A stretch of DNA of 64,000 bases from JAGWBG01 sp034421095 (GCA_034421095.1 DAOUKR010000004.1:114272-178271); one strand, 5' to 3'. Numbered from the stretch's first letter, positions 51,641 to 60,463 are shown. Notes: generated from the letters alone by a model not told the origin. Program-made: numbers and translations.

Positions 51641-52846
51641 ATGGCAAAGCAGAAATTCGACAGGTCCAAACCACATATGAACGTAGGAACCATAGGCCAC
51701 GTGGACCACGGCAAGACCACCCTGACCTCGTCCATAACCAGGGTGCTGGAGGCGGCAGGCACGAGCACCTCATACCGTGCTTTCGACAGCATAGACAATG
51801 CACCCGAAGAGAAGGCGCGCGGCCTGACCATAGCCATCGCTCACATTGAGTACGAGACCGCTGAGCGGCATTATGCTCACGTGGACTGCCCCGGTCACGC
51901 CGACTACGTCAAAAACATGATTACCGGTGCCGCCCAAATGGACGGAGCGATTCTGGTGGTCAGCGCCCCCGATGGCCCCATGCCCCAGACCAGGGAGCAC
52001 ATACTCCTGGCTCGGCAGGTCGAGGTGCCACGAATTGTGGTCGCCCTTAACAAGGTAGACGCCATGGAGGACCCCGAGCTCCTGGAACTGGTGGAGCTTG
52101 AGGTGAGGGACCTGCTCAACCAGTATGACTTCCCCGGAGACGACATCCCGATAGTGAGGGTCAGCGCCCTCAAGGCCTTGGAAGAGCAGGAAGCTGGACA
52201 AGCCGACGGCCCCTGGAGCCAGAAGATTCTAGAACTCATGGACACTGTGGATGAATACATTCCTTTGCCTGTACGCATTACCGACCAGTCCTTCCTCATG
52301 CCCATCGAGGACGTGTTTGGTATCAAGGGTCGTGGAACAGTAGTTACCGGTCGGGTAGAGCGAGGCGTCTTGAACGTGGGTCAGGACGTGGAGATCGTAG
52401 GGTTTGGTGAGGTCAAGAAGACCGTAGCCACAGGTCTCGAAATGTTCCACAAGATGCTGGACACCACCGAGTCCGGCGACGCCGTTGGCGTCCTGCTGAG
52501 AGGCGTTGACCGGGAGGAGGTAGAGCGAGGCCAGGTGCTCGCCGTGCCCGGCTCAATTCAGCCCCACATGTCCGCGGAGGCCGAGGTATACGTTCTTAGC
52601 AGAGAGGAAGGCGGTCGCCATACTCCCTTCTTCAACGGCTATAAGCCCCAGTTCTACATCAGGACCTCCGACATTACCGGGGAAATCCAACTCCCAGAAG
52701 GTGTGGAAATGGTAGTACCCGGGGACAATATCACGATGAAGATAAATCTCATCTATCCGATAGCGCTTGAAGCCGGCTTGCGGTTCGCCATCAGGGAGGG
52801 CGGCAGGACCGTGGGCGCTGGCGTATTTACCAAGATTGTGGAGTAG
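51641..52846 (+). CDS. tuf: Elongation factor Tu
   Basis: 401 aa. GTP-binding motifs GHVDHGKTT, DCPGHADYVKNM, and NKVD; the domain 2/3 architecture is complete. The switch I region reads ARGLTIAIAHIEYE where most bacteria have ARGITINTAHVEY. Brings aminoacyl-tRNA to the ribosome. Ribosome site GGGAGGA before ATG 51641. Downstream of three tRNA genes, as in E. coli tufB. Confidence 0.96.
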   Translation: MAKQKFDRSKPHMNVGTIGHVDHGKTTLTSSITRVLEAAGTSTSYRAFDSIDNAPEEKARGLTIAIAHIEYETAERHYAHVDCPGHADYVKNMITGAAQMDGAILVVSAPDGPMPQTREHILLARQVEVPRIVVALNKVDAMEDPELLELVELEVRDLLNQYDFPGDDIPIVRVSALKALEEQEAGQADGPWSQKILELMDTVDEYIPLPVRITDQSFLMPIEDVFGIKGRGTVVTGRVERGVLNVGQDVEIVGFGEVKKTVATGLEMFHKMLDTTESGDAVGVLLRGVDREEVERGQVLAVPGSIQPHMSAEAEVYVLSREEGGRHTPFFNGYKPQFYIRTSDITGEIQLPEGVEMVVPGDNITMKINLIYPIALEAGLRFAIREGGRTVGAGVFTKIVE

Positions 52847-52849
52847 ACG

Positions 52850-53020
52850 ATGGCCAAGAAGAGTTCAGAAGCCAGAGTGATCATAACGCTGGCATGTAGC
52901 GACTGCAGAGAGCGGAACTACACAAGCAGCAAGAACAGGCGAAACGACACCCAGCGTCTTGAGTTCCGGAAATACTGCCCTCGTTGCCAGGGTCACAAGA
53001 CGCACCGGGAAGTAAGGTAA
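52850..53020 (+). CDS. rpmG: 50S ribosomal protein L33
   Basis: 56 aa: MAKKSSEARV... with zinc-type CSDC (16-19) and CPRC (43-46). Starts 4 bp after the tuf stop. Part of the 50S subunit. Confidence 0.94.
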   Translation: MAKKSSEARVIITLACSDCRERNYTSSKNRRNDTQRLEFRKYCPRCQGHKTHREVR

Positions 53021-53024
53021 AGCA

Positions 53025-53270
53025 GTGGCCAGATCTTCTGCAAGAGGTACAGGCCCGAGAATCCTCTCCCCTGGCAGGGTACGCAGGGGGAGTCCGATAC
53101 AGTTCTTCCAGGAGACTATCTCAGAGCTCCGGAAGGCTGTATGGCCCACCCGGGAGGAGACACTTCGCCTGACCTGGATTGTCATTCTGCTATCGGCAGC
53201 GGTAGGGTTCCTGTTGGCCGGGCTGGACTTCGTGCTCACCGAGACCTTCGTCAAATACGTTCTTCGTTAA
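53025..53270 (+). CDS. secE: Preprotein translocase subunit SecE
   Basis: 81 aa: basic N-terminus, conserved FFQETISELRKAVWPTREET, then one membrane helix. Stabilises SecY in the Sec channel. GTG start; follows rpmG and precedes nusG as in most bacteria. Confidence 0.93.
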   Translation: MARSSARGTGPRILSPGRVRRGSPIQFFQETISELRKAVWPTREETLRLTWIVILLSAAVGFLLAGLDFVLTETFVKYVLR

Positions 53271-53332
53271 GGGTATACGAAGGTGTCCCGCCAAAATTCT
53301 GCAACCTCTGGTGAACGGAGGGAAAAGAAAAC

Positions 53333-53896
53333 ATGGTTTCGAGCTTAGATACCACGGATGTCCGCTGGTACATCATCCACACTTACTCGGGACAAGAAGA
53401 GCGGGTGAAGAAAAACCTGGACCAGCGGGTGCAAAGCCTGGACATGCAGAACAAGATATTCCAGGTGGTGGTACCTACCGAAGAAGAGATTGTGCTAAAG
53501 GACGGGAAACGCCGCCCCGAACGCAAAAAGATTTTCCCTGGCTATATCCTGATTCAGATGAGCATGGACGATGAAAGCTGGTACGTTGTACGGAACACCC
53601 CCGGTGTAACCGGCTTCGTCTCCTCGGAAAACGAGCAAGACACACGGCCAAAGCCTGTTCCCCTGGAGGATCGGGAAGTAGAGTCAATTCTCAAGCAAAT
53701 CGAGTCCGGCCCTCCCAAAGTCCAGGTAGGATTCCAGAAGGGCCAGATGGTGAGAATAGCCGATGGTCCCTTCGCCGATTTCATCGGGGCCGTAAGCGAC
53801 ATAGACGCCAGCAAGGGCAAGATACGGGTTCTCGTTTCCTTCTTCGGAAGGGAGACTCCCGTAGAGTTGGACTTCCTCCAGGTGGAGAAAATATAG
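53333..53896 (+). CDS. nusG: Transcription termination/antitermination protein NusG
   Basis: 187 aa. NGN domain (WYIIHTYSGQEERVKKNL; YILIQM) and C-terminal KOW (GQMVRIADGPFADFIG). Pauses/antiterminates RNA polymerase and couples it to the ribosome. ATG 53333, in the classical secE-nusG-rplK order. Confidence 0.96.
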   Translation: MVSSLDTTDVRWYIIHTYSGQEERVKKNLDQRVQSLDMQNKIFQVVVPTEEEIVLKDGKRRPERKKIFPGYILIQMSMDDESWYVVRNTPGVTGFVSSENEQDTRPKPVPLEDREVESILKQIESGPPKVQVGFQKGQMVRIADGPFADFIGAVSDIDASKGKIRVLVSFFGRETPVELDFLQVEKI

Positions 53897-53908
53897 GAGG
53901 ACCCACCC

Positions 53909-54337
53909 TTGGCAAAGAAAGTTAGGGCCATTATCAAGCTCCAGCTACAGGCAGGGAAAGCCACACCTGCACCCCCTGTAGGACCCGCCCTGGGCCAGCA
54001 CGGGGTCAACATCATGGCCTTCGTGAAGGAATATAACGAGCGGACCAGTTCCCAGGTAGGAACCATTATACCGGTCCAGATAACCGTGTTTGAGGATAGG
54101 TCATTCACCTACGTCACCAAAACTCCGCCGGCTTCCGAGCTTTTGCGCAAGTCGCTGGGGATTGAAAAGGGAGGCGCTGTGGCGGGACGCGCCACGGTCG
54201 GCAGCATCAAACGGACCGCGCTCCGAGAAATAGCCGAAACAAAGATGAAGGACCTTAACGCATCATCCGTTGACAAAGCGATAAAGATAATCGAAGGAAC
54301 GGCCCGCAGCATGGGCATAAACGTTGTAGAGGATTAA
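53909..54337 (+). CDS. rplK: 50S ribosomal protein L11
   Basis: 142 aa, TTG start after AGGAGG. N-terminal KLQLQAGKATPAPPVGPALGQHGVNI and C-terminal 23S-binding domain are typical. Part of the GTPase-associated centre. Confidence 0.96.
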   Translation: MAKKVRAIIKLQLQAGKATPAPPVGPALGQHGVNIMAFVKEYNERTSSQVGTIIPVQITVFEDRSFTYVTKTPPASELLRKSLGIEKGGAVAGRATVGSIKRTALREIAETKMKDLNASSVDKAIKIIEGTARSMGINVVED

Positions 54338-54341
54338 AGGC

Positions 54342-55058
54342 ATGGTCAAACGCAGCAAACGATACACAGCGCTTCAGGACAAGGTGGATGCTGAGAAGTC
54401 CTATTCTCCACAGGAAGCCGTAGACCTGCTCAAGGAAGTGTCCAACGTCAAATTTGACGAGACCGTAGAAATCCATCTGCGCACAGGCGCAGACCCCCGC
54501 CACGCCGACCAGTTGGTGAGGGGCGTCACCATTTTGCCTTACGGCCTGGGAAAACAGGTGCGGGTCCTTGTATTTGCCAACGCAGAAGCGGCAGAATTGG
54601 CCCGCCAGGCCGGAGCCGACTATGTGGGAGAGGACGACCTTATCCAGCAAATAGAAGGCGGCTGGACCGAGTTTGACGTGGGTCTTGCGGTCCCGGATGT
54701 CATGAGCAAGATAGGCCGTCTGGGACGCGTTCTGGGTCGTCGAGGCCTGATGCCAAATCCCAGGACCGGAACCATGGTCCAACCCAGAGACTTGCCCAGA
54801 ATCATCGAAGAAGCCAAAAAGGGTCGCCTGGAATATCGCATGGACCGCACGGCTATAATCCACTCACCGGTCGGGAAAATCAGCTTCCCTCAGAACCAAC
54901 TCCTGGGAAATACCGCTTCCCTGGTGGACGCTGTAGTGAAGTCCAGGCCCGCAGCCGTTAAGGGTGCCTACATCAGGTCGGCCTATCTCAGCAGTAGCAT
55001 GGGTCCCAGCGTAAGGCTGGACCTACCCAGTTTGCTTGCCCTGAAACCAGACGCCTAG
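54342..55058 (+). CDS. rplA: 50S ribosomal protein L1
   Basis: 238 aa. Signature region RLGRVLGRRGLMPNPRTGT is typical. Forms the L1 stalk and may autoregulate the rplKA mRNA. ATG 54342 is 5 bp after the rplK stop. Confidence 0.96.
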   Translation: MVKRSKRYTALQDKVDAEKSYSPQEAVDLLKEVSNVKFDETVEIHLRTGADPRHADQLVRGVTILPYGLGKQVRVLVFANAEAAELARQAGADYVGEDDLIQQIEGGWTEFDVGLAVPDVMSKIGRLGRVLGRRGLMPNPRTGTMVQPRDLPRIIEEAKKGRLEYRMDRTAIIHSPVGKISFPQNQLLGNTASLVDAVVKSRPAAVKGAYIRSAYLSSSMGPSVRLDLPSLLALKPDA

Positions 55059-55093
55059 CGAGTCCATCACATCATACTCGGTCGCCAAGAACG

Positions 55094-55122
55094 TTGACAC
55101 CGACGTATTTTAGAGGTAAGGT
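55094..55122 (+). promoter_or_regulatory. possible promoter before the L10 leader
   Basis: TTGACA 55094-55099, 17-bp spacer, TAAGGT 55117-55122 (weak -10). Would allow rplJL to be transcribed apart from rplKA. Confidence 0.45.
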
Positions 55123-55148
55123 CTAGCTATAAAAACATGACATAGACA

Positions 55149-55207
55149 AGCCGCCGTAGACAGCGGGCCCCCAGCACACAGGGGTCAAAAGCACAGCCCG
55201 CCGAGGT
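55149..55207 (+). ncRNA. L10 leader (r-protein autoregulatory RNA)
   Basis: Contains the conserved CCGTAGACAGCGGG and CCCGCCGAGG arms that enclose the hairpin of the L10 leader family. Binds L10(L12)4 and feeds back on rplJL. Confidence 0.85.
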
Positions 55208-55302
55208 GACACGGGAGCATCAATTCAGCGCGTCCGACCATTCAATCAGCCGAGAAGCCCAGGCTGAAGCGGAAGCCAAGGTTGGACAACTGGACGAAAG
55301 GC

Positions 55303-55336
55303 AATCCCCTGCACCGACGGTGTGGGGGATTTCATT
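55303..55336 (+). terminator. attenuator-like hairpin upstream of rplJ
   Basis: AATCCCC/GGGGATT with an inner TGCACC/GGTGTG, followed by a short T-rich TTTCATT, 20 bp before rplJ; suits transcription attenuation linked to the L10 leader. Confidence 0.6.
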
Positions 55337-55355
55337 ATAAAGCGGAGTCGAAGGA

Positions 55356-55925
55356 ATGCCCACGCAGAAGAAGATAGACATTGTAGATGAGTTGAGGGAT
55401 AAGTTTACCAGATGTACGATAGCCGTAGCGACCGATTACACCGGGCTATCGGTCAATATGATGACGGACCTGCGGCAGAAAATGCGGGAGAAAAACGTAG
55501 AATATCGGGTTGTGAAGAATAACCTCACCTACCTGGCCGCCGATTCTGCGAACAGACCACAGATAAAGAACGTTGTACAGGGACCTACGGCTCTGGCCTT
55601 CGGCTACGAAAACCCTACGGAGGTGGCAAAAGCCTTGGAGGAGTACATCAGAGTGAACCGCTCCTCGTTAGCCATAAGAGGAGGAGTCCTGGATAACCGC
55701 ACTTTGACTTCTGCTGAAGTGCTGTCTCTCTCCACCCTCCCCCCGAGGGAAGAGCTGATAGCCCAGCTTTTGGGACAAGTGCAATCACCCGTGGCAAGAC
55801 TGATGGGCCAATTGCAGGCTCCCATAAGCAGGCTGGCAGGTGCTCTAAATGGGCCCCTGTCTTCCTTGACTATCCTGCTTCAACAGCGGGCAGAGCAGCT
55901 AAAATCTCAGCAAGGTGCAAGCTAA
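55356..55925 (+). CDS. rplJ: 50S ribosomal protein L10
   Basis: 189 aa. N-terminal RNA-binding domain (ATDYTGLSVNMMTDLRQKMRE; shown in part) and C-terminal helix that anchors L7/L12 dimers. Autoregulated via the upstream leader. ATG 55356. Confidence 0.95.
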   Translation: MPTQKKIDIVDELRDKFTRCTIAVATDYTGLSVNMMTDLRQKMREKNVEYRVVKNNLTYLAADSANRPQIKNVVQGPTALAFGYENPTEVAKALEEYIRVNRSSLAIRGGVLDNRTLTSAEVLSLSTLPPREELIAQLLGQVQSPVARLMGQLQAPISRLAGALNGPLSSLTILLQQRAEQLKSQQGAS

Positions 55926-55953
55926 TTTTCTCATTTCTAAAGGAGGAGGAACC

Positions 55954-56361
55954 ATGACTATGACCAAGGATGAGGTTCTTGAGGCCATAAAGCAGATGTC
56001 TGTGCTGGACCTGGCCGACCTGGTGAAATCCCTGGAATCCGAGTTTGGCATCACCGCAGCCGCTCCCGTAGCAGTAGCGCCGGCGGCCGTGGCAGCAGCA
56101 CCGGGTGGTGCGGCGGCACCCGAGGCAGCCGCAGCTCCCGACGAGGAGCAATTCGAGTTTAGTGTCGTGCTTCAGGACATCGGCGCCAATAAAATTAACG
56201 TAATCAAGGCAGTCCGGGAAGTAACCACTCTCGGCTTGAGGGAGGCCAAAGAGTTGGTGGAAAGTGCGCCAGCCCGTGTCAAGGAAGCCGTGCCACGGGA
56301 AGAGGCCGACAAGGTAAAAACGGCCCTCGAGTCAGCCGGGGCCACTGTCAACGTAGAATAG
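55954..56361 (+). CDS. rplL: 50S ribosomal protein L7/L12
   Basis: 135 aa from ATG 55954, with AAAGGAGGAGG upstream. N-terminal dimerisation helix, Ala/Pro-rich hinge, and C-terminal globular domain FSVVLQDIGANKINVIKAVRE. Recruits translation factors. Confidence 0.96.
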   Translation: MTMTKDEVLEAIKQMSVLDLADLVKSLESEFGITAAAPVAVAPAAVAAAPGGAAAPEAAAAPDEEQFEFSVVLQDIGANKINVIKAVREVTTLGLREAKELVESAPARVKEAVPREEADKVKTALESAGATVNVE

Positions 56362-56460
56362 TCCGGGTGACGTCTTTTCAAGACGCGAGTCCTGGTCGCT
56401 AGCGTTCCAGGCAAACCGACACACAAGCTCAGCAATTCCCCTTCCACCTTTGATGGAGAA

Positions 56461-56495
56461 AGGCAAAGGCGGGTATGAAATCCCCGTCTTTGCCT
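56461..56495 (+). terminator. hairpin after rplL
   Basis: AGGCAAAGGCGGG/CCCCGTCTTTGCCT stem with a short loop, about 100 bp after rplL; no T-run. Confidence 0.5.
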
Positions 56496-56563
56496 AATGC
56501 CACCGGAGGAGAATACATTGTTCGAGTCTCATCACGTCACACTCGGCAACGTGGAGGTGGGCC

Positions 56564-56842
56564 TTGAGTAGGCGTAAGGACATGGAACGATTTCTGGACC
56601 GCCGACGCCTTAACCCCGAATATGCCGGATTCCGCGGCTACGAATCGGAGCCTGACAGAGCGGGCAATACCCCTCTGCAGACGGTGACCTGCTCGGTATG
56701 CGGTAGAAGGCGCAACGTGGCAGTAGGGACTGCTATGGAAGAGGGGGACAACTACATCTGTCTAAGCTGCCGCGAGGAAGCAGAGGGTGAATCCCAACCG
56801 GAAGTGTCTGCGCAGGGTCGCAGTGAGGAAGCTGACAGATAG
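56564..56842 (+). CDS. Zinc-ribbon small protein
   Basis: 92 aa. TTG start after GGAGG (spacing 6). Basic N-terminus RRKDMERFLDRRRLNPEYAG and zinc ribbon CSVCG...CLSC (about 43-68), then an acidic tail. Not recognised; possibly RNA/DNA-binding. Convergent with the S41 gene. Confidence 0.72.
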   Translation: MSRRKDMERFLDRRRLNPEYAGFRGYESEPDRAGNTPLQTVTCSVCGRRRNVAVGTAMEEGDNYICLSCREEAEGESQPEVSAQGRSEEADR

Positions 56843-56854
56843 GCCTGCCAACAG

Positions 56855-58276
56855 CTACCTGAAACTGGGCAGCAAACTGTCCAGGTAGTCGTATGCCTCG
56901 GTAAGCTGAGTATCAATGCCAAAGGCCCTATCCTCTTCAGTAAGGTCCACCTCAATGTCCGGCTCTATGCCGACCCCCTTTATGGGATTGCCAGAGGGTG
57001 TGTACCAGTAGGATACGGGAATATAGATAGCTGAACCGTCGCTCAGTTCCTTGAAAACGTTCTTCGAGCCTCTGCCCAGGGATGTCTTACCCAGAATTTT
57101 AGCGCGCCCGGCATCCTGAAGGGAGCCTGCCAGCGCCTCCGCAACGCCACTGGTGAACTCGTTCACCATAACCACCATGGGAAGTCCTTCGGTAGCCGTA
57201 CCTCCTTCCTGGATAGGCCAGTCCGTACGCTGACCGTTCCTGTCTACTTCGTACATGAATAGTCCATCTGGCAGGAATTGGCTGGCCACCTTCTGGGCCG
57301 ATTCGGTGGAGCCGCCGACGTTACTCCTGAGGTCGAGTATCAGAGCCAACATATCTACCTGTTGCAGTTCTTCCAGAGTATCCAGCACCTCGTCGGGAGT
57401 GGTCTCCTGGAAATCGGATATGAAGATATGGCCTATCGCTCCAGGCAACAGCCTCCGGTCCACGGACTCCACGTTTATGTCACCTCTGATTACGTTAATT
57501 TCCAGGGGTTCCTCTTCGTCAGCCCTCTCTATGAGCAGAGTAACTCTGGTGCCAGCCGGTCCACGTACCCTTTGGATTACCTCCTGAAAGCTTTTCCCTT
57601 CCACTGGTTCCTGGTCCACTTCCAACACTACATCGCCCGCTTCAAGACCTGCCTTTTCCGCAGGGCTATCATTCATGGGCAACAGTACCATCTTGCCATC
57701 TTGGGCCGCGACTGATGCCCCAATGCCGTAGTAGGACCCTTTCAGTCTCTCCCGGGCCCGGTCGTAGGACTCGGGATTCAAATGCACTGCGGAATCGTCT
57801 CCTATGGTTCTCAATAAACCCTGGACAGCGGCATCCGCCAGAAGCTTATTGTCCGTGTCGGGCCATTTCTCATTCAAGAGGACCCACGCTCTCCATACGT
57901 CGGTAAGCTCGCCGGGCACATCCGCAGGCGGCTTGTCACTAACGCTACCAAGCTCGGTCAAGAATGGGTAGGCGGATTTCTCTGCGGTCTGCAACATGCC
58001 TACGACTGCGTTGCCGGTTGCCTCTTCCGAGTCAAGGCTATCCCCTTCCACGTAGAAGTCCATGATGAGGCTCCACGATTCCCACACCAGATTGACTTCG
58101 CCGGAGCTGACAACCTCGTCGGAGCTATCAATATTGGACCGCTGACTGCAGGATACAAAAGTGACCGACACCAGGAGGGATGCCAGGATGAATACACCTG
58201 GAAGAAGGGGCTTACGCCCTGGTACAGAAATGACCGCCGCCATCTTCGTAGTCCGCTTCAAGGATTTTATCCCCAT
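56855..58276 (-). CDS. S41-family (C-terminal processing peptidase) protein lacking the Ser-Lys dyad
   Basis: 473 aa. Lipobox near FVSC43, a helical N-terminus, PDZ domain at about 180-255 (SYYGIGASV...; SPAEKAGLEAGDVVLEV), and the S41 core. Aligned without gaps to the LQD-GRA anchor, the catalytic Ser position is Gly377 (TSGVAE) and the Lys position is Arg402 (LGRG). Likely inactive as a protease, or using a shifted Ser376. ATG 58276 is nearly at the transcription start, giving a leaderless mRNA. Confidence 0.85.
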   Translation of the reverse strand: MGIKSLKRTTKMAAVISVPGRKPLLPGVFILASLLVSVTFVSCSQRSNIDSSDEVVSSGEVNLVWESWSLIMDFYVEGDSLDSEEATGNAVVGMLQTAEKSAYPFLTELGSVSDKPPADVPGELTDVWRAWVLLNEKWPDTDNKLLADAAVQGLLRTIGDDSAVHLNPESYDRARERLKGSYYGIGASVAAQDGKMVLLPMNDSPAEKAGLEAGDVVLEVDQEPVEGKSFQEVIQRVRGPAGTRVTLLIERADEEEPLEINVIRGDINVESVDRRLLPGAIGHIFISDFQETTPDEVLDTLEELQQVDMLALILDLRSNVGGSTESAQKVASQFLPDGLFMYEVDRNGQRTDWPIQEGGTATEGLPMVVMVNEFTSGVAEALAGSLQDAGRAKILGKTSLGRGSKNVFKELSDGSAIYIPVSYWYTPSGNPIKGVGIEPDIEVDLTEEDRAFGIDTQLTEAYDYLDSLLPSFR

Positions 58277-58282
58277 GAAAAT

Positions 58283-58312
58283 AGGATAATGTTGTGTTCT
58301 CGACAGTGTCAA
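58283..58312 (-). promoter_or_regulatory. promoter for the S41 gene
   Basis: Minus strand TTGACA (58312-58307), an 18-bp spacer, TATCCT (58288-58283). The -10 ends 6 bp before ATG 58276. Confidence 0.65.
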
Positions 58313-58485
58313 GAGACGGTAGATGCTCCCTCCGCTTTCAGAGGGACGCCCAGAAGAGCATTGGTCTTTCAGTTCTCAAAGAACAGTGAAACCGGGTATG
58401 AGCAAGGCCTAGTGGGGATCAAGCCCACGTGAGAAGCCTTCCCGAACTGAATCGAAAACTCCCGGACACTACATACCCATAGGAC

Positions 58486-58514
58486 TTGACATCTGAAATG
58501 TGTGCTAATATGAT
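58486..58514 (+). promoter_or_regulatory. promoter for the secreted protein
   Basis: TTGACA 58486-58491, 17-bp spacer, TATGAT 58509-58514. Among the best matches in the window. Confidence 0.82.
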
Positions 58515-58612
58515 TATGCGTGACCTTGATTCTAGCAAGCATATAGTGTAACTTTTGTAAGGATTGAGTTTTCTGGCAGAGCCCCTGAGGCAGATGTTGA
58601 GAAGGAGGACTG

Positions 58613-59071
58613 ATGAGGCGTTTTCTTAGTCGCAAGCTTACCATCGCAGCTCTTTTCCTTGTGGCAGCCACGTTGATAACCGGTGTAGCCCTGGCAGCCA
58701 CAAACAACCAGGGATTGAGTGAACCCGGAATCGTAGAGATAGTGCCTATACCCATGTTCGCGCCAGAGGGGTCTGCATTGCAGGTTGCAGGAGCCGGATT
58801 CGCTCCCGGTGACACGGTTCTTTTCGAGATTGTGTTGGATGTAGATTCGCCCAACCTGATACTCCAAGGAGGGGACGCCAACAATGCGGGCGCCTTCCTT
58901 GCTGACACAACCCGAGGGCTGGCCGGAGGGGTTTTGCCTCCTGCCCTAAGCCCGGGCCTTTACACCATACTAGCCCGTACGGTAGACGGAGTGGCGGCTA
59001 CCTCGCCTCTGATTGTCTGTTCACCTGACCCGGCAGAAGGCTCGAATGACCCGAAGTGCCCACTGAAATAG
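58613..59071 (+). CDS. Secreted IPT/TIG-like protein
   Basis: 152 aa: signal peptide (about 1-28, ending VALAA), and a beta-rich region with GAGFAPGDTVLFEIVLD and SPGLYTILARTVDG. GAAGGAGG precedes the ATG. Likely surface-exposed or extracellular; two C-terminal cysteines could form a disulfide. Function unknown; strong promoter suggests abundant protein. Confidence 0.75.
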   Translation: MRRFLSRKLTIAALFLVAATLITGVALAATNNQGLSEPGIVEIVPIPMFAPEGSALQVAGAGFAPGDTVLFEIVLDVDSPNLILQGGDANNAGAFLADTTRGLAGGVLPPALSPGLYTILARTVDGVAATSPLIVCSPDPAEGSNDPKCPLK

Positions 59072-59136
59072 GGTTGCGTCCCAGTAATCTGCCATCGAAC
59101 CCTAGCGACCGAGGATAGACCAGCTAGCCAGAATTG

Positions 59137-59166
59137 CGATAGGGACCTCGTAGGAGGTCCCTATCG
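59137..59166. terminator. perfect 13-bp hairpin between convergent genes
   Basis: CGATAGGGACCTC-gtag-GAGGTCCCTATCG; perfect stem with a GTAG tetraloop; ends the secreted-protein gene and the CorC gene. Confidence 0.65.
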
Positions 59167-59171
59167 TAGTC

Positions 59172-60407
59172 TCAAGTAGATGCCTCGTTTTCTTTAACGT
59201 GGGGTTCCACGCGGCTTAGCCTCAACCTCCGAATCCTCCTGCCCAGAAGCGAGTCTACCTCAATACGGATGTCGTTATGCACCACCTCGTCGCCTACCCT
59301 GGGCACCTTCCCCAGTGAGCTATATACCAGGCCGCCAATAGTATCAACGTCCTCAATCTCAATTGGGATGGAGAATAGCCCAGATAAGTAGTCGAGGGTT
59401 ACTCTAGCGTCAACGACGACGTCACCGTTGTCCAGAGGAGTGACAAGAGGCTCGAGGCTCCGGGAGAACTCATCCTCAATCTCACCTACGATTTCTTCGA
59501 GAAGATCCTCAAAGGTGACCAGACCCTCAATGCCACCATATTCGTCCACTACCATAGCAATTTGTACGTGCCTCTCCTGAAACTCCCTCAACAAATCGTC
59601 CAATCGCTTGGACTCGGGTATGAAAAAGGCGGGGCGAATAATGCTCTCCAGCGGAGGGTAATTCCCCATCTGCGACAGAAAGGGCAGCAGGTCACGAGAA
59701 TGGACCACACCGAGGATATCGTCTATGGTCTCACGGTACACCGGAAGGCGACTATGTCCCCCATCGAGCATACGGCTTGCTACAACAGTGAGGGGGCTAT
59801 CGGCCTCTACGGCCACAATGTCTATCCTGGGCACCATAATTTCCCGGGCCGCCGACTCATCAAATCGAAGGATTGAGCGAATCATTGTGCGCTCCCGGGC
59901 GTCCAGCCTTGCAGGGCCTTCCTCAGTGATTACCACCGTGGTCGAATCAGGAATTTCCGGTCCGGCCCCGTTATTATCCCAGCTATAGTTGGTCTCTACC
60001 TCTTCAGGCGCGCTTTCTCCGGGTCTTGACACCCTGAGAAAATGAAAGAGGAGAGTTTGAAGAGGAGACGCCAGACTAGAGGCCATGGCGGGAAAGCGTA
60101 CAGTAACTAAATGGGCTGCCCTGTCCACTGCTATCAAAAAGGCCAAGAGGGCCAGAGTAGCTGCTATGATGACACCCAGGCCCGGGGAACTCTGACTGAG
60201 CAGGAAGGACAGGGTAGAAAGAACCACAGCCAACACGACGGCTAATCTTAGAAGATGGAGGGCAGTAAGAAGGCGGCTGAATTGCTCCGAAGGCCAGATG
60301 GGGAAGCTTTCTGCGAAGAACGCCCCTTCCACTAAGCTCAGGTACGCAAAGGCTAGCAGGGAAACTGCCAGGGATAAGCCTGATAATAGACTATCGCTTG
60401 TATCCAA
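59172..60407 (-). CDS. CNNM/CorC-HlyC-family protein
   Basis: 411 aa. N-terminal CNNM-like membrane segments, two CBS domains (REIMVPRIDIVAVE; SIIRPAFFIPESKRLDDLL), and CorC_HlyC C-terminal domain (GDVVVDARVTLDYL). Family members are Mg2+/Co2+ efflux-associated or membrane-integrity proteins. Downstream of glmU, 56 bp. Confidence 0.9.
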   Translation of the reverse strand: MDTSDSLLSGLSLAVSLLAFAYLSLVEGAFFAESFPIWPSEQFSRLLTALHLLRLAVVLAVVLSTLSFLLSQSSPGLGVIIAATLALLAFLIAVDRAAHLVTVRFPAMASSLASPLQTLLFHFLRVSRPGESAPEEVETNYSWDNNGAGPEIPDSTTVVITEEGPARLDARERTMIRSILRFDESAAREIMVPRIDIVAVEADSPLTVVASRMLDGGHSRLPVYRETIDDILGVVHSRDLLPFLSQMGNYPPLESIIRPAFFIPESKRLDDLLREFQERHVQIAMVVDEYGGIEGLVTFEDLLEEIVGEIEDEFSRSLEPLVTPLDNGDVVVDARVTLDYLSGLFSIPIEIEDVDTIGGLVYSSLGKVPRVGDEVVHNDIRIEVDSLLGRRIRRLRLSRVEPHVKENEAST

Positions 60408-60463
60408 GTACTTCCACTCTCCTCACCCCAACTGGCCGGGGCAAAGAGACACTCCAGGGTTGG

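Larger units (their letters stand above)
58277..58612. other. Divergent intergenic region
   Basis: 336 bp with the two promoters listed below and no gene supported; longer frames on the minus strand here are shadow. Confidence 0.55.

Noticed and set aside
58369..58908. Minus-strand 179-codon frame
   Set aside because: Antisense to the secreted protein, which has a signal peptide, ribosome site and strong promoter.
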